Below, one piece after another: positions 27,394-35,592 of a stretch of DNA of 44,213 nucleotides (within the stretch, counting starts at the first letter, position 1; every line of letters starts with the position of its first letter). A program made the translations under genes and the position numbers. The notes beneath the pieces are model-generated. The model made no database searches. It was not told where the DNA came from and worked only from the letters and a program-made list of their open reading frames with translations. Source of the DNA: Actinomycetota bacterium (GTDB taxonomy: Bacteria; Armatimonadota; SYMT01); NCBI GenBank assembly GCA_005798285.1, contig SYKE01000044.1:1-44213 (forward strand). Direction: 5' to 3'.

Positions 27394-28223
27394 ATCGAAG
27401 AGAACTGGGTAGCGCGGCTGCCGCCGCGGCGCTGGCGCTCTCCGCCGAGTCTGCTCTCGCGCAAGCGAAGGCGCCTTTGCCCAAGTTGAAAGGTCCGCTG
27501 GACGGCGAGAAGCCGGACCCCCGGACCATCTGGGAAGGCGGGCTGGAAAAGCTTGCCGGGACCTACCGTTTCGTTCAGGTGGCGAGTCCGGGGGGACTAT
27601 GGGAGCGCACGAGCGACAAGGACGGCAAGCCGAAGGTCCGACAGCTCTCCATCAATGAGGCGCCGGCAGCACTCCGAGAGCAGCTTCTGAAGTCCGAGAT
27701 TGTAATCTCGGATCTGGTCACGCCCACTCAGAAGCAGTCCGACGCACGAGTCAGCCCCAGCGGGCGCGGGGTACTCCGCTTCTACGCCGAGACGACCACC
27801 GGGAAGCTGACCATGAAGGGGTTGCCCGGAGTGGGTCTGGATTCGGAAATGGGTCGGGAGTTTACCGGCCCTGTCACCTTTGCATTGGAGCACCAGAGTC
27901 ACTCCAACCCGTCCGTATCCGGGATATTGCTCCTTCGCGGTCAGACGGAGTCGACCTGGGGCGCCGCAACGATCGATTTCGCCACGCTGACCGCGGGAAC
28001 CGCGCCACCCGCCAACAATCCCGAGGCGGATGGCATGGTGGTGATCGCCAACGCCCGCAGCCTTCGGAGCGCGATCGAGATCTTCTCTTATGTCGAGTGG
28101 CGGATCGGCGAGGGCATCCAGGAAGTGCTGATCACCGGCTCCATTCGGTTGGGAAAAGTGGGTGAAGCGCCCGGATCTGGCGCTCCTCAGCCGGCACAGC
28201 CCGCGCCGGTAAAGATCACTTGA
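27390..28223 (+). CDS. Exported protein of unknown function
   Basis: I do not recognise this 277-residue protein. The N-terminus has RR followed by an Ala-rich hydrophobic stretch ending in ALAQA, consistent with a signal peptide (Sec or weak Tat). The mature part begins with a Lys/Pro-rich linker (KAPLPKLKGPLDGEKPDPRT). It continues into mixed beta-rich sequence (TGPVTFALEHQSHSNPSVSG, VVIANARSLRSAIEIFSYVEW) and ends in a Pro/Gln/Ala tail. No catalytic motif is evident. Its ATG overlaps the stop of the glycosidase-like gene by four bases, so translation is probably coupled, and the MFS gene follows after 34 bases. Confidence 0.75.
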   Translation: MNRRELGSAAAAAALALSAESALAQAKAPLPKLKGPLDGEKPDPRTIWEGGLEKLAGTYRFVQVASPGGLWERTSDKDGKPKVRQLSINEAPAALREQLLKSEIVISDLVTPTQKQSDARVSPSGRGVLRFYAETTTGKLTMKGLPGVGLDSEMGREFTGPVTFALEHQSHSNPSVSGILLLRGQTESTWGAATIDFATLTAGTAPPANNPEADGMVVIANARSLRSAIEIFSYVEWRIGEGIQEVLITGSIRLGKVGEAPGSGAPQPAQPAPVKIT

Positions 28224-28257
28224 ACTTGAGCCTTACTGCGCTTTGAGCGCTGAGACG

Positions 28258-29511
28258 ATGCGGACATCCCTCCCGGAGCAGGATGTCCGCTGGAACTTTG
28301 GAGCCGCCGTCATCGACGCCGCGGGCTGGGGGGTTGGGATGAGCATGGTCTCATCCACAACCATCTTGCCGCTGTTCGTCCGGCAGCTCACGCCCTCGCC
28401 GCAGGCGGTGGGGCTCATTCAGGCGGTGATGCTGTTCGGCTGGCTGGTTCCGGGCATCCTGGTGTCCGGCCACATCGACCGCCTGCGCCGCGTCAAGATG
28501 TCGGTCCTCTGGATCGCCGTCGTGGAACGGCTTGCGCTGCTGGGCATGGCAGGGCTGTGCTTCGCCATCCCCAACCAGCGCCAGACGGTGCTCTGGGGCT
28601 TCTTCGGCTGCTGGCTGGTGATGAACTGCGCCATGGGCGCCAACATGCCGGGCTACTACAAGCTCATCGCCAAGACCATTCCCGCGTCCAAACGGGGCAG
28701 CCTCTATGGGATCGGCGGCGCCATCTCCGGTCTACTGGGGATCGGCTCGGCTCAGCTCGGCGGATACATCCTCGAACGATGGGAGTACCCCAACGGGTTC
28801 GCAGCCTGTTTCCTGCTCGCGTTCTTCTTCCAGAGTCTCACGGTCTTTCCGCTGGGAATGATGCGGGAACCCGCCGTGGAGCCACCTGCGTCTTCCGCGG
28901 TTCGCCCGCGAACCCGAGCCCTGGCGGTCCTTAGAGCGGACCCGCGCCTGATGGCGCTCGTCATCGCCGTCACCTGCTTCGGCTTCAACCAGATGATCGC
29001 GGGGTTTTTCACGACCTACGGCATGGAGCGTTTCGGCGCCACCCCCGCCGACGTCGCGATGTACAACGCGGTCTCGAACGGCGCCCGAGCGGTGGCCTTT
29101 CTCCTGGCGGGCGCCGTCGCCGATCGGTGGGGCAACCGCTCGGCGCTACTGCTCGGAAGCGCCGCCGGCATCTGCTCCGGCAGCCTGGCGTGGCTCTCGC
29201 CGAGTCCGGTGGCGCTGCCGATCGTCTTCGCGTTCCAGGAGTTGGCGGCCCAAGCCTGGGGGGTCTGCGCCATGAACTATGTGCTGGAACTCTGCCCGCC
29301 CAGCCGCAGCGCCACGTACACCGCCGTCTTTGGCCTCTTCAGCGGTCCCTCCCGCGCCGGACTCCCACTGGTCGCCGGCGAGATCGTCCGTCTCGCCGGC
29401 TATCCTCCCATCTTCGCCATCGGCGCGGTCGGTGCGGTGGTCGCGCTTCTCACCGTCCTCCTCCGAGTCTCAGAACCCCGGCACAAGCCGCCTCAGACGG
29501 TGGAGCTCTGA
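28258..29511 (+). CDS. MFS transporter
   Basis: A 417-residue polytopic protein with about twelve hydrophobic segments. Between helices 2 and 3 it has the MFS loop as SGHIDRLRRVK (the usual G-x3-D-R-x-G-R/K-R type motif in shortened form), and the repeat in the second half is AGAVADRWGNRSALLLG. The longest frame starts with TTG at 28243; the ATG used here is five codons later. Cargo is unknown; its place after a glycosidase-like and an exported protein suggests uptake or export of a sugar-related compound. The stop lies in a perfect hairpin shared with the convergent gene. Confidence 0.9.
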   Translation: MRTSLPEQDVRWNFGAAVIDAAGWGVGMSMVSSTTILPLFVRQLTPSPQAVGLIQAVMLFGWLVPGILVSGHIDRLRRVKMSVLWIAVVERLALLGMAGLCFAIPNQRQTVLWGFFGCWLVMNCAMGANMPGYYKLIAKTIPASKRGSLYGIGGAISGLLGIGSAQLGGYILERWEYPNGFAACFLLAFFFQSLTVFPLGMMREPAVEPPASSAVRPRTRALAVLRADPRLMALVIAVTCFGFNQMIAGFFTTYGMERFGATPADVAMYNAVSNGARAVAFLLAGAVADRWGNRSALLLGSAAGICSGSLAWLSPSPVALPIVFAFQELAAQAWGVCAMNYVLELCPPSRSATYTAVFGLFSGPSRAGLPLVAGEIVRLAGYPPIFAIGAVGAVVALLTVLLRVSEPRHKPPQTVEL

Positions 29512-29530
29512 CCCCGAATGCTCGGGGTCA
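29509..29530. terminator. Shared hairpin holding both convergent stop codons
   Basis: TGACCCCGA-ATGC-TCGGGGTCA is a perfect 9-bp stem with a 4-base loop. The left arm starts with the MFS stop TGA and the right arm ends with the complement of the facing gene's TGA. There is no U-run on either side. It is likely a bidirectional terminator or RNA-end stabiliser. Confidence 0.6.
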
Positions 29531-31693
29531 CTTCAGGTGCGTCTCGAGGAAGCGGTAGGCACGCAGCCGGGCATCCTCGGGAAAGTCGTGAGGCGAGTCC
29601 GGATAGAACCCCTGGAGCTTGCGTTCAGCGCCGTAGAGTCGGTAGACCGTGCGGGCAGATTGCAGCACATCCTTCACCCCGGATACGTCGAAGTCGCTGT
29701 CCCGCGTCGCGGCGCAGGCGAGAAACGGTCGTGGCGCGATCGCGGCAACCAGCTCGGTGAAGTCGAACGGGACCTGCTTCGGATCGCTTCCGAACAGCGC
29801 CGCGATGCGCGGCATGTAGCGCGGCCCGGTCCAGCTCGGCACATCATCCTTCACGAAGCTTGTAAAGCCGCACGAGGAGACGATCGCCCGAAGCCGGGGC
29901 TCGAAGAGCGCCGTGAAGATCGCGTTGTGGCCGCCCAGGGAGTGTCCGATGCAGCCGATCCGTCGCGCATCCACTTCCGGCAGCGCCGCGAGGAGATCCA
30001 CGGCTCTCCTGTTGTCCCACACGGCTTTCATCGTGCCGGAGGCGTAGCCGTTGTCGGGAATGAACCTCCACCGGTGCTCGCCAAACGTCGGATAGTCCGG
30101 CGCCAACACGACAAATCCCCGCCGGGCGAGTTCGAGTCCGTAGTGCATTGAAGGCGGGCCCGCCAACCCCGAGGGCTCCTTGGCCCCCATCTGCGTGGTC
30201 TGCTGCAGACACAGGATGGCCGGTCGGCGCCCCAACCTGCGCCGCGGCAGGAACAGATAGCCGCCCACCCGATCTCCGGGTTCCGATACAAAGCTCACCC
30301 TGCGGCGTACGAACTCCTTCTCCCGAACCTCGTCTTCGACTCGCACGTCGAGCTCCGGCGCACGGCCTTCCCACGGAAAGCCACCGGCCACACGCCGGAA
30401 GTGATCGGCGATCTGCGACCTCCGAAGCTCCCAATCGGACCGCTCCCGGACCGACAGCCTCTCTCCCGCCTCGTTGAGCCGGTAGGTCAGATCCGCGTGT
30501 TCCGCATAGTCCGGCGGAGGTGACTTGCCGCCCCGAAGCCACTCCAGGGGAACCACCGCGGTCCGCAGGTGGATCGGGAAGTTCTGCATACGGCCCGAGG
30601 GCTCGTAGTCGCAGCTCCAGTAGTTGAAGACCGCGGTCCCGGCACTCGTGAAGGCGACTCCTGGGTTCGTGAACGCCTTCCCAGGATCGGTCTCCAGTTG
30701 ACGCGGCGGGCTCCAACTCTTGCCGTCGTCGGAGGAGATCGCCACCGACAGCGGCGTACGTTTCCCGAAGTGCGAGGCCCAGCCCGGATCATATCGAGCG
30801 GCGTTCCAGATGAGCAGCAGAACGCGCGAACCCGGAAACCGGATCAGATTCGGGCACGACTCAGGCGACTCTTGAGGCATGGGTACGGCTGCAGCCCAAC
30901 TCTCGCCGCCGTCCCGCGACTCGGCGCGGTAGACTCTCCCCAACTGGGTTCGGAACACCATCCACAGTCTGCCATCGGCCAGCTCTTCGGTATGCGGCTC
31001 CATCGCTCCGCGCCGGGGCAGATCCACCCATCCCTTCCCGAAGGCCCAGCTCTTGCCGCCGTCGTCGCTGTAGGACACGCCGGACTCCCAGTGATCTCCC
31101 TTCCCGCGCACGCCGGTGTCTCGGCAGACGGGGATGAGCAGCCGCCCGGACTTGAGGAGCCTCAGCGTATCCGAACAGAGCGCGTACGGGAGCGAACGCC
31201 ACAGTTCTCCGAGCGGCTGGAAGGTACGGCCTTCATCCGTGGAGCGCCATGCAAACGCGGTGGCGGGAGGCGAGGTCGCCGTCGAGGGCGCCCGGTGGTA
31301 GCGCATGAAGCAGAACAGAATGCTCCCATCGGCGAGCCGCAGCAGAGAGGGCGAGTAGACGTTAATGTCGGCCGCGCCGGGTTCCACCAGCACCCGGTGG
31401 AGTCCCCAGGTCCGGCCGCCGTCCGAGGAAACTCTCGAGACGAGGCGGCCAGGGAAGAAGTCGGAGTCGCCCTCACCCTTCTCAAACTCCTGGTAGATCA
31501 TCAGTAGCCGGCCGTCTCGCAGCTCGAGCGCGCTTCCCTCCGAGTTTCGGACCACTGTCCCTTCGGCGCGAACAGCCATCCCACGATAGCCTCCGCCGCG
31601 ATCTTCTCCCACAGCCATACCCGCCGCCGTTCTGACCACCATCAGTGAGGAGGCCGCCACCGCCGCCGCCAGCCATCTCTTCGCACGCGTCAT
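29528..31693 (-). CDS. Secreted fusion: sialidase-like beta-propeller plus alpha/beta hydrolase
   Basis: A 721-residue protein with a signal peptide (LAAAVAASSLMVVRTAAG). About residues 40-385 are a BNR/sialidase-like propeller with five Asp boxes (SSDGGRTW, STDEGRTF, SDDGGKSW, SRDGGESW, SSDDGKSW). About 405-721 are an alpha/beta hydrolase with nucleophile Ser near 585 in GHSLGGH, a DSDFDVSG acid loop and His near 702 in SPHDFPEDAR. This C-terminal part is of the acetylxylan-esterase/dienelactone-hydrolase-like kind. Such a fusion could pair glycan binding or cleavage with de-esterification; the substrate is unknown and sialidase activity is not proven. An ATG start with GGAGG five to six bases upstream is chosen over a GTG two codons earlier. 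It is divergent from the luxE-like gene. Confidence 0.87.
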   Translation of the reverse strand: MTRAKRWLAAAVAASSLMVVRTAAGMAVGEDRGGGYRGMAVRAEGTVVRNSEGSALELRDGRLLMIYQEFEKGEGDSDFFPGRLVSRVSSDGGRTWGLHRVLVEPGAADINVYSPSLLRLADGSILFCFMRYHRAPSTATSPPATAFAWRSTDEGRTFQPLGELWRSLPYALCSDTLRLLKSGRLLIPVCRDTGVRGKGDHWESGVSYSDDGGKSWAFGKGWVDLPRRGAMEPHTEELADGRLWMVFRTQLGRVYRAESRDGGESWAAAVPMPQESPESCPNLIRFPGSRVLLLIWNAARYDPGWASHFGKRTPLSVAISSDDGKSWSPPRQLETDPGKAFTNPGVAFTSAGTAVFNYWSCDYEPSGRMQNFPIHLRTAVVPLEWLRGGKSPPPDYAEHADLTYRLNEAGERLSVRERSDWELRRSQIADHFRRVAGGFPWEGRAPELDVRVEDEVREKEFVRRRVSFVSEPGDRVGGYLFLPRRRLGRRPAILCLQQTTQMGAKEPSGLAGPPSMHYGLELARRGFVVLAPDYPTFGEHRWRFIPDNGYASGTMKAVWDNRRAVDLLAALPEVDARRIGCIGHSLGGHNAIFTALFEPRLRAIVSSCGFTSFVKDDVPSWTGPRYMPRIAALFGSDPKQVPFDFTELVAAIAPRPFLACAATRDSDFDVSGVKDVLQSARTVYRLYGAERKLQGFYPDSPHDFPEDARLRAYRFLETHLK

Positions 31694-31887
31694 CCGCACC
31701 CTCCGCTCCCCACCTCCAGCGCCATGCCAGTCATTCGCAGCGCCCGACGCTTCATCCTTGATCTCGGTCTCGCGGAGAGCGCGTGACCCGCTGATCTTGT
31801 TCCGAAGTGCCCGTGCGGGAGTTGGCCTTGGTAAACTCTTCGCGGTGTCCCGGGCGAGGACCAGCGAGGGTCGAAGCAGGTGAGGAA

Positions 31888-32988
31888 ATGGTAGAGGAAC
31901 TGATCGCGCTGTTCCTTCAGGGCGTGGAGGTCAGTCTGGACGACCGGGAGTTCAACCGGCTGGCGCTGGCGGCGTTCGCTCACCAGTTTCGCCACAACCT
32001 GCCCTACGGCGCCTTCTGCCGGGCCATGGGAGCCCTTCCCGACTCGGTGACGTGGTGGACCGATATTCCCGCCATCCCGACGTCCGCCTTCAAAGAGGCG
32101 GATTTGACCGCCTGTCATCGAGACGCGATCACGGTGGAGTACCGGACCTCGGGGACGACTCGCGGCGCGGAGACCCGGGGGCGACATCTGCTTCCGGACG
32201 CACGCCTCTATGAAGCCTCGCTGGAGCCGAACTTCCAGGCTCATCTCCTGCCGGACCGCGACTCCATCCGGGTCCTCGTGAACGGCCCGACGGCACGCTT
32301 CTTCCCCCACTCCTCTCTGGGACACATGCACTCATCTGTGCTCGAGCGGTTCGGCGCCTCCGGAAGCGGGGTCTTCTGGCGCGAGGAAGGTCCGCGCATT
32401 CCTTGCCTGCTCGCCGCGCTTCGAAAGGCTGTGACGGATGACGAGCCGGTGTGCCTGCTCAGCACCGCGTTCGGAATGGTGCTGCTCCTCGACATGATGG
32501 AGGCCGAGGGGATCGCCCTCGAGCTGCCGACCGGTTCGCGGGTGATGGACACGGGCGGCTTCAAGGGCCGCACGCGAGAAGTCCCCCGCGCGGAACTCTA
32601 CCGGCTGTACGGCGAACGTCTGGGCATCCCCCCGACCCACGTGGTGAACGAGTATGGAATGACCGAACTCGGCAGCCAGTTCTATGATTGCACTTCGCTC
32701 AATGCGCGCCCGGGCCGAGCCGCCCACGACGAGCCGACCGGGAGGGTCAAATTCGGGCCACCGTGGACGCGGGCCTCCGTGGTGGACCCCACGACGCTCC
32801 GCCGGATGGAACCGGGGCTTCTCGGACTGATCCGTGTCGTCGATCTGGCGAACTACCACTCCGTGTGTGCGATTCAGACCGAAGACCTGGGAGTGGAGCG
32901 CGGGGAAGGCTTCGAGGTGCTGGGGCGGGCCGCCGGTGCGGAACTTCGGGGTTGCTCCCTTTCGGCCGAAGAGTTCCTGACCCGTTGA
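31888..32988 (+). CDS. LuxE-like acyl-protein synthetase
   Basis: A 366-residue member of the LuxE acyl-protein synthetase family. The ATP-binding loop is visible as EYRTSGTTRG (about residues 83-92), and the C-terminal adenylate-forming region as PPTHVVNEYGMTELGSQFYD. In luminous bacteria LuxE activates fatty acid to acyl-AMP and passes it to LuxC for reduction to aldehyde. The frame is open further upstream (to 31807), but GAGG and homology support this start. It is the first gene of a pair; the last bases of its stop overlap the LuxC-like start (TTGA). Confidence 0.88.
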   Translation: MVEELIALFLQGVEVSLDDREFNRLALAAFAHQFRHNLPYGAFCRAMGALPDSVTWWTDIPAIPTSAFKEADLTACHRDAITVEYRTSGTTRGAETRGRHLLPDARLYEASLEPNFQAHLLPDRDSIRVLVNGPTARFFPHSSLGHMHSSVLERFGASGSGVFWREEGPRIPCLLAALRKAVTDDEPVCLLSTAFGMVLLLDMMEAEGIALELPTGSRVMDTGGFKGRTREVPRAELYRLYGERLGIPPTHVVNEYGMTELGSQFYDCTSLNARPGRAAHDEPTGRVKFGPPWTRASVVDPTTLRRMEPGLLGLIRVVDLANYHSVCAIQTEDLGVERGEGFEVLGRAAGAELRGCSLSAEEFLTR

Positions 32989-34313
32989 GCGCTCTGCAAC
33001 ACGCTTACGAAGCCGACCGCTTCCCACGCGGTTGGGCGCTTGACGGGCCCGGGCCACACAAGTCGTTTGGCCCGTCGGATGGACCCGTCTTCGTGCGCCG
33101 AACGCTTTCGGACACCGACTTACAGCGACTGCGCCATCGTCTCGGCAGCCCGGGCGCGCCATGGGGATGTCGAGCGACGCGGATATCCGCGCTTCGCGAC
33201 ACGTGCCGGGTCTGGATCGACTCGGGCTCCCCCATCCGCGGAGAGGCGGTGGCTCGAGTTCATGCGGTGACCGGCTATGACGCCGGGTTCATCGATCTGC
33301 ACCTGCGCCATCTCTTTCAGACACTTTCCGGTGACCCCCTCGCGACCCTCACCGGGGCGCCGGACCACCCATTCCCGCCGCGAAGCCTGATCACTATCGC
33401 CTCTGCAAACATCCCCGGCGCCTGGCTTCCCCCCGTCGTCGCGCATCTGATCGCCGGAGGTCTGTGTCTCGTGAAGTGCAGCTCCTCCGAGCCGGTCCTC
33501 CCGGGGCTATTCCACGACAGTCTTCAACAACACGCTCCCGATCTGGCCGACCGCCTGGCGGTGGCCTCCTGGAACGGCGGCGACCGACGGATTGAGGCAG
33601 CCCTGCTCTCCGCTACCGGATCAGTCGCGGTGTATGGCGACGACGCCACCGCGACGGCCATCCGCCGGCTCGCGCCGCAGGCGACACCTTTCCTCGAATT
33701 CGGTCACCGTCTGAGCGCCGCCTGGATCGGAGCGGAGGCATTCGGGCGCCACTCACCGGCTGAGCTCGCAAACCGCCTGGCGCGGGATCTGGCGGTGTTC
33801 GATGGACAGGGATGCCTCTCGCCGCAGCTCATTCTATTAGAAGACCCCAGCGGCGACCGGACACCGGCGCTGGTGGAACAACTCGCCGAAGCCCTGACGC
33901 GGCTGGATACGGAACACCCGCTCCGACCGCTCTCCGCGGCAGAGGCGGCAAGCGTCCACGATTACCGCGCCTCCATCGCGATGCGCGCCTTGAGCGCTAA
34001 CCCGCCTCAGCTCCGGATGTCGCCGGGAGGGGCCAGGTGGACGATCGTCGTCGATCCTCACGCCCCACTCGTTCCGACCTGTCTAAATCGCACCGCGATT
34101 CTGCGGCCCATCCATCAGCCAGACGAGGCGATCACCCTCCTTGAGGGCGCCGGACGAAGCCTCGGCATCGTGGCAACAGAGGGATTGGGTGAGGGTGATG
34201 CCACCCGACTCCGCGAGGTGGCGGTCCGAGGCGTGTGCTCGTTAGGGGATGCGCAGTTTCCCACCGACCCCTTCCAACACGACGGCGTCGATCTATCCGT
34301 GCTGTTCGGTTGA
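32985..34313 (+). CDS. LuxC-like acyl-CoA/acyl-protein reductase
   Basis: A 442-residue protein of the acyl-CoA reductase (LuxC) family. It has LITIASANIPGAWLPPVVAHLIAGG (NADPH-fold entry), LVKCSSSEP, FLEFGHRLSAAWI, the catalytic-cysteine block VFDGQGCLSPQ (C277) and a Pro-rich C-terminal end. The enzyme reduces an acyl thioester, carried on its cysteine, to fatty aldehyde with NADPH. The frame is open far upstream, but the luxE-like gene occupies that DNA, so the start is most likely TTG overlapping its stop by four bases. No luciferase (luxAB) or luxD gene is in the window, so light production is not implied. Confidence 0.87.
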   Translation: MSALQHAYEADRFPRGWALDGPGPHKSFGPSDGPVFVRRTLSDTDLQRLRHRLGSPGAPWGCRATRISALRDTCRVWIDSGSPIRGEAVARVHAVTGYDAGFIDLHLRHLFQTLSGDPLATLTGAPDHPFPPRSLITIASANIPGAWLPPVVAHLIAGGLCLVKCSSSEPVLPGLFHDSLQQHAPDLADRLAVASWNGGDRRIEAALLSATGSVAVYGDDATATAIRRLAPQATPFLEFGHRLSAAWIGAEAFGRHSPAELANRLARDLAVFDGQGCLSPQLILLEDPSGDRTPALVEQLAEALTRLDTEHPLRPLSAAEAASVHDYRASIAMRALSANPPQLRMSPGGARWTIVVDPHAPLVPTCLNRTAILRPIHQPDEAITLLEGAGRSLGIVATEGLGEGDATRLREVAVRGVCSLGDAQFPTDPFQHDGVDLSVLFG

Positions 34314-34452
34314 TCCGCGCCAGCTCGTGGCATCGACGTACGGGCGCGCCTCTCCCGCACCGACTCAAATTCGGCAGATCCCAATCGTTACAATCAGACT
34401 CTCGCCGGGTATTCTTTTCCTGTAGCTTTCCTCTTGGGAAAGCCCGACGCGA

Positions 34453-34866
34453 GTGATTCCCGACGTGCAGTCTCGACGCCCAACAGCGCTCATCCTCATC
34501 CTGGCACTCGCCGTGTGGCTCTCCACACCGGCGCGGGCGGGGTGGCGCTGTGCCGATGGGTCGGACTGCGGGCTGGCAGCCCGGCCGATGCCATGCTGCG
34601 CTCGGAAGTCCGTTCCCGCCGGCTCACCCGTCATCGGGGTACTCGGTTGCTGCCGCTTCGCGATCGCGTCTCACACGCTGCCGCCGGCAGTGTTCACGGA
34701 CACGATCTCCACGCAGCCGTCTCCGGATTTCCCGGTGGTCTTCTCGGAGAGAATCTCTTCGCTGCCGGCGCCTTCCTGTTCTTCGGCACGGGAATGGTTC
34801 GCTCCCGGCGCCGTTCCAAAGTGGATGATCCGATCCACGCCCGGACGCGCTCCTCCCTCGCTCTGA
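34453..34866 (+). CDS. Small secreted Cys-containing protein, function unknown
   Basis: A 137-residue protein starting with GTG. A signal peptide (ALILILALAVWLSTPARA) is likely cleaved before GWRCADGSDCG. The mature part has cysteines at 33, 39, 48-49, 66-67 and 109 (C-x5-C, CC, CC), and then a Pro/Ser-rich C-terminal half. I do not recognise a family with certainty. Paired cysteines in an exported protein suggest disulfides or metal binding. It lies 143 bases before the cysteine-repeat protein on the same strand; no terminator separates them, so they may share a transcript. The reading frame is short and the C-terminal half has no clear domain, so the call is moderate. Confidence 0.55.
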   Translation: MIPDVQSRRPTALILILALAVWLSTPARAGWRCADGSDCGLAARPMPCCARKSVPAGSPVIGVLGCCRFAIASHTLPPAVFTDTISTQPSPDFPVVFSERISSLPAPSCSSAREWFAPGAVPKWMIRSTPGRAPPSL

Positions 34867-35009
34867 GCATTCGGTCCCCGGCGAGTCTCGAGAGGCTCGC
34901 TATCGAATCTGCAGCGTCTGCCGGGTCGGCACGACGCGCTCCAGGATCATGCCGAGATTGCGGTATTCCCCCGATCTCACCGAACGAGCGAACGAGAAGG
35001 AATAGAACC

Positions 35010-35384
35010 ATGTTGTGGGCACGAAGAACTCTGTTTGTCGCGGCGCTCGCCGCCATGCTCGTCACCTCCGGCGCCTCCGCCGCCCAGCACGAGAAGCACT
35101 CCGGTAAGGACATGTGCTGCACCGGCAAGACCAAGTGCTGCGCCAAGCACGAGAACTGCTGCAAGGAAGGCGACAAGTCGTGCAAGGCACACCACAAGAC
35201 CTGCTGCGACAAGAAGGCGCCCTGCCGTGCGAAGCACCCGGGCTGCTGCGACAACCCGGACCCGAAGGCGACCTGCACGGTGACCGGGAAGCCGCGAGCG
35301 CAGTGCTGTGCGAGCAAGGCTTCGCCGATGCCGCCGTGCTGCATGAAGGGCTGCGAGAACCAGGGGACCAAGGTCAAGAAGTGA
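35010..35384 (+). CDS. Secreted Cys-rich protein with 7-residue cysteine repeats
   Basis: A 124-residue protein with a signal peptide (RTLFVAALAAMLVTSGASA, cleavage near 24). The mature ~100 residues contain 18 Cys, seven of the pairs being CC, and many Lys and His. C37, C44, C51, C58, C65, C72 and C79 fall exactly seven residues apart; later pairs at 99-100 and 110-111 leave the register. Repeats start as TGKTKCC, AKHENCC and KAHHKTC. The composition fits binding of soft metals (copper, zinc) outside the cytoplasm, but this is inference. AAGGA lies about eight bases before the ATG, and a strong terminator follows. The long open frame upstream is not used. Confidence 0.82.
   Translation: MLWARRTLFVAALAAMLVTSGASAAQHEKHSGKDMCCTGKTKCCAKHENCCKEGDKSCKAHHKTCCDKKAPCRAKHPGCCDNPDPKATCTVTGKPRAQCCASKASPMPPCCMKGCENQGTKVKK
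35100..35249 (+). repeat. 21-bp period coding repeat (Cys heptads)
   Basis: Encodes residues 31-80 of the secreted protein in units of seven codons, each ending in TGC, often TGCTGC. The register TGC every 21 bases is visible from the first to the seventh unit. The codons differ between units, so the repeat is an old or selected one and not a fresh tandem duplication. Confidence 0.85.
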
Positions 35385-35393
35385 TCTGACCCC

Positions 35394-35435
35394 GCGCCCG
35401 GCCGGGGAGCATCCTCGGCCGGGCGCTTTTTTTTT
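35394..35435 (+). terminator. Rho-independent terminator after the Cys-repeat gene
   Basis: An 11-bp perfect GC stem (GCGCCCGGCCG and CGGCCGGGCGC) around an 11-base loop is followed by nine T. It starts ten bases after the stop and separates the Cys-rich gene from the sulfatase operon. Confidence 0.95.
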
Positions 35436-35592
35436 GTGCCGGCTTTTTAACGGAGTCCCGGCGAGCTCTGGGTCGTTCCGCGGATGCAGAGAGGAAGGCT
35501 GACGCTGGAACTGGAAGCGGAATCCGTCTCTTGCACTCGGCGCGCCGTCGCGCGAGCCGGAGCCTGATCCCGAGGCGGACGCCGAAGTCGCC

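Noticed and set aside
32688..34313. 541-residue extended frame for the LuxC-like gene
   Set aside because: The first 99 codons overlap conserved LuxE-like coding sequence and read as low-complexity Arg/Gly/Pro.
31888..34313. Bioluminescence operon
   Set aside because: Only the LuxE- and LuxC-like genes are present; no luciferase subunits or LuxD.
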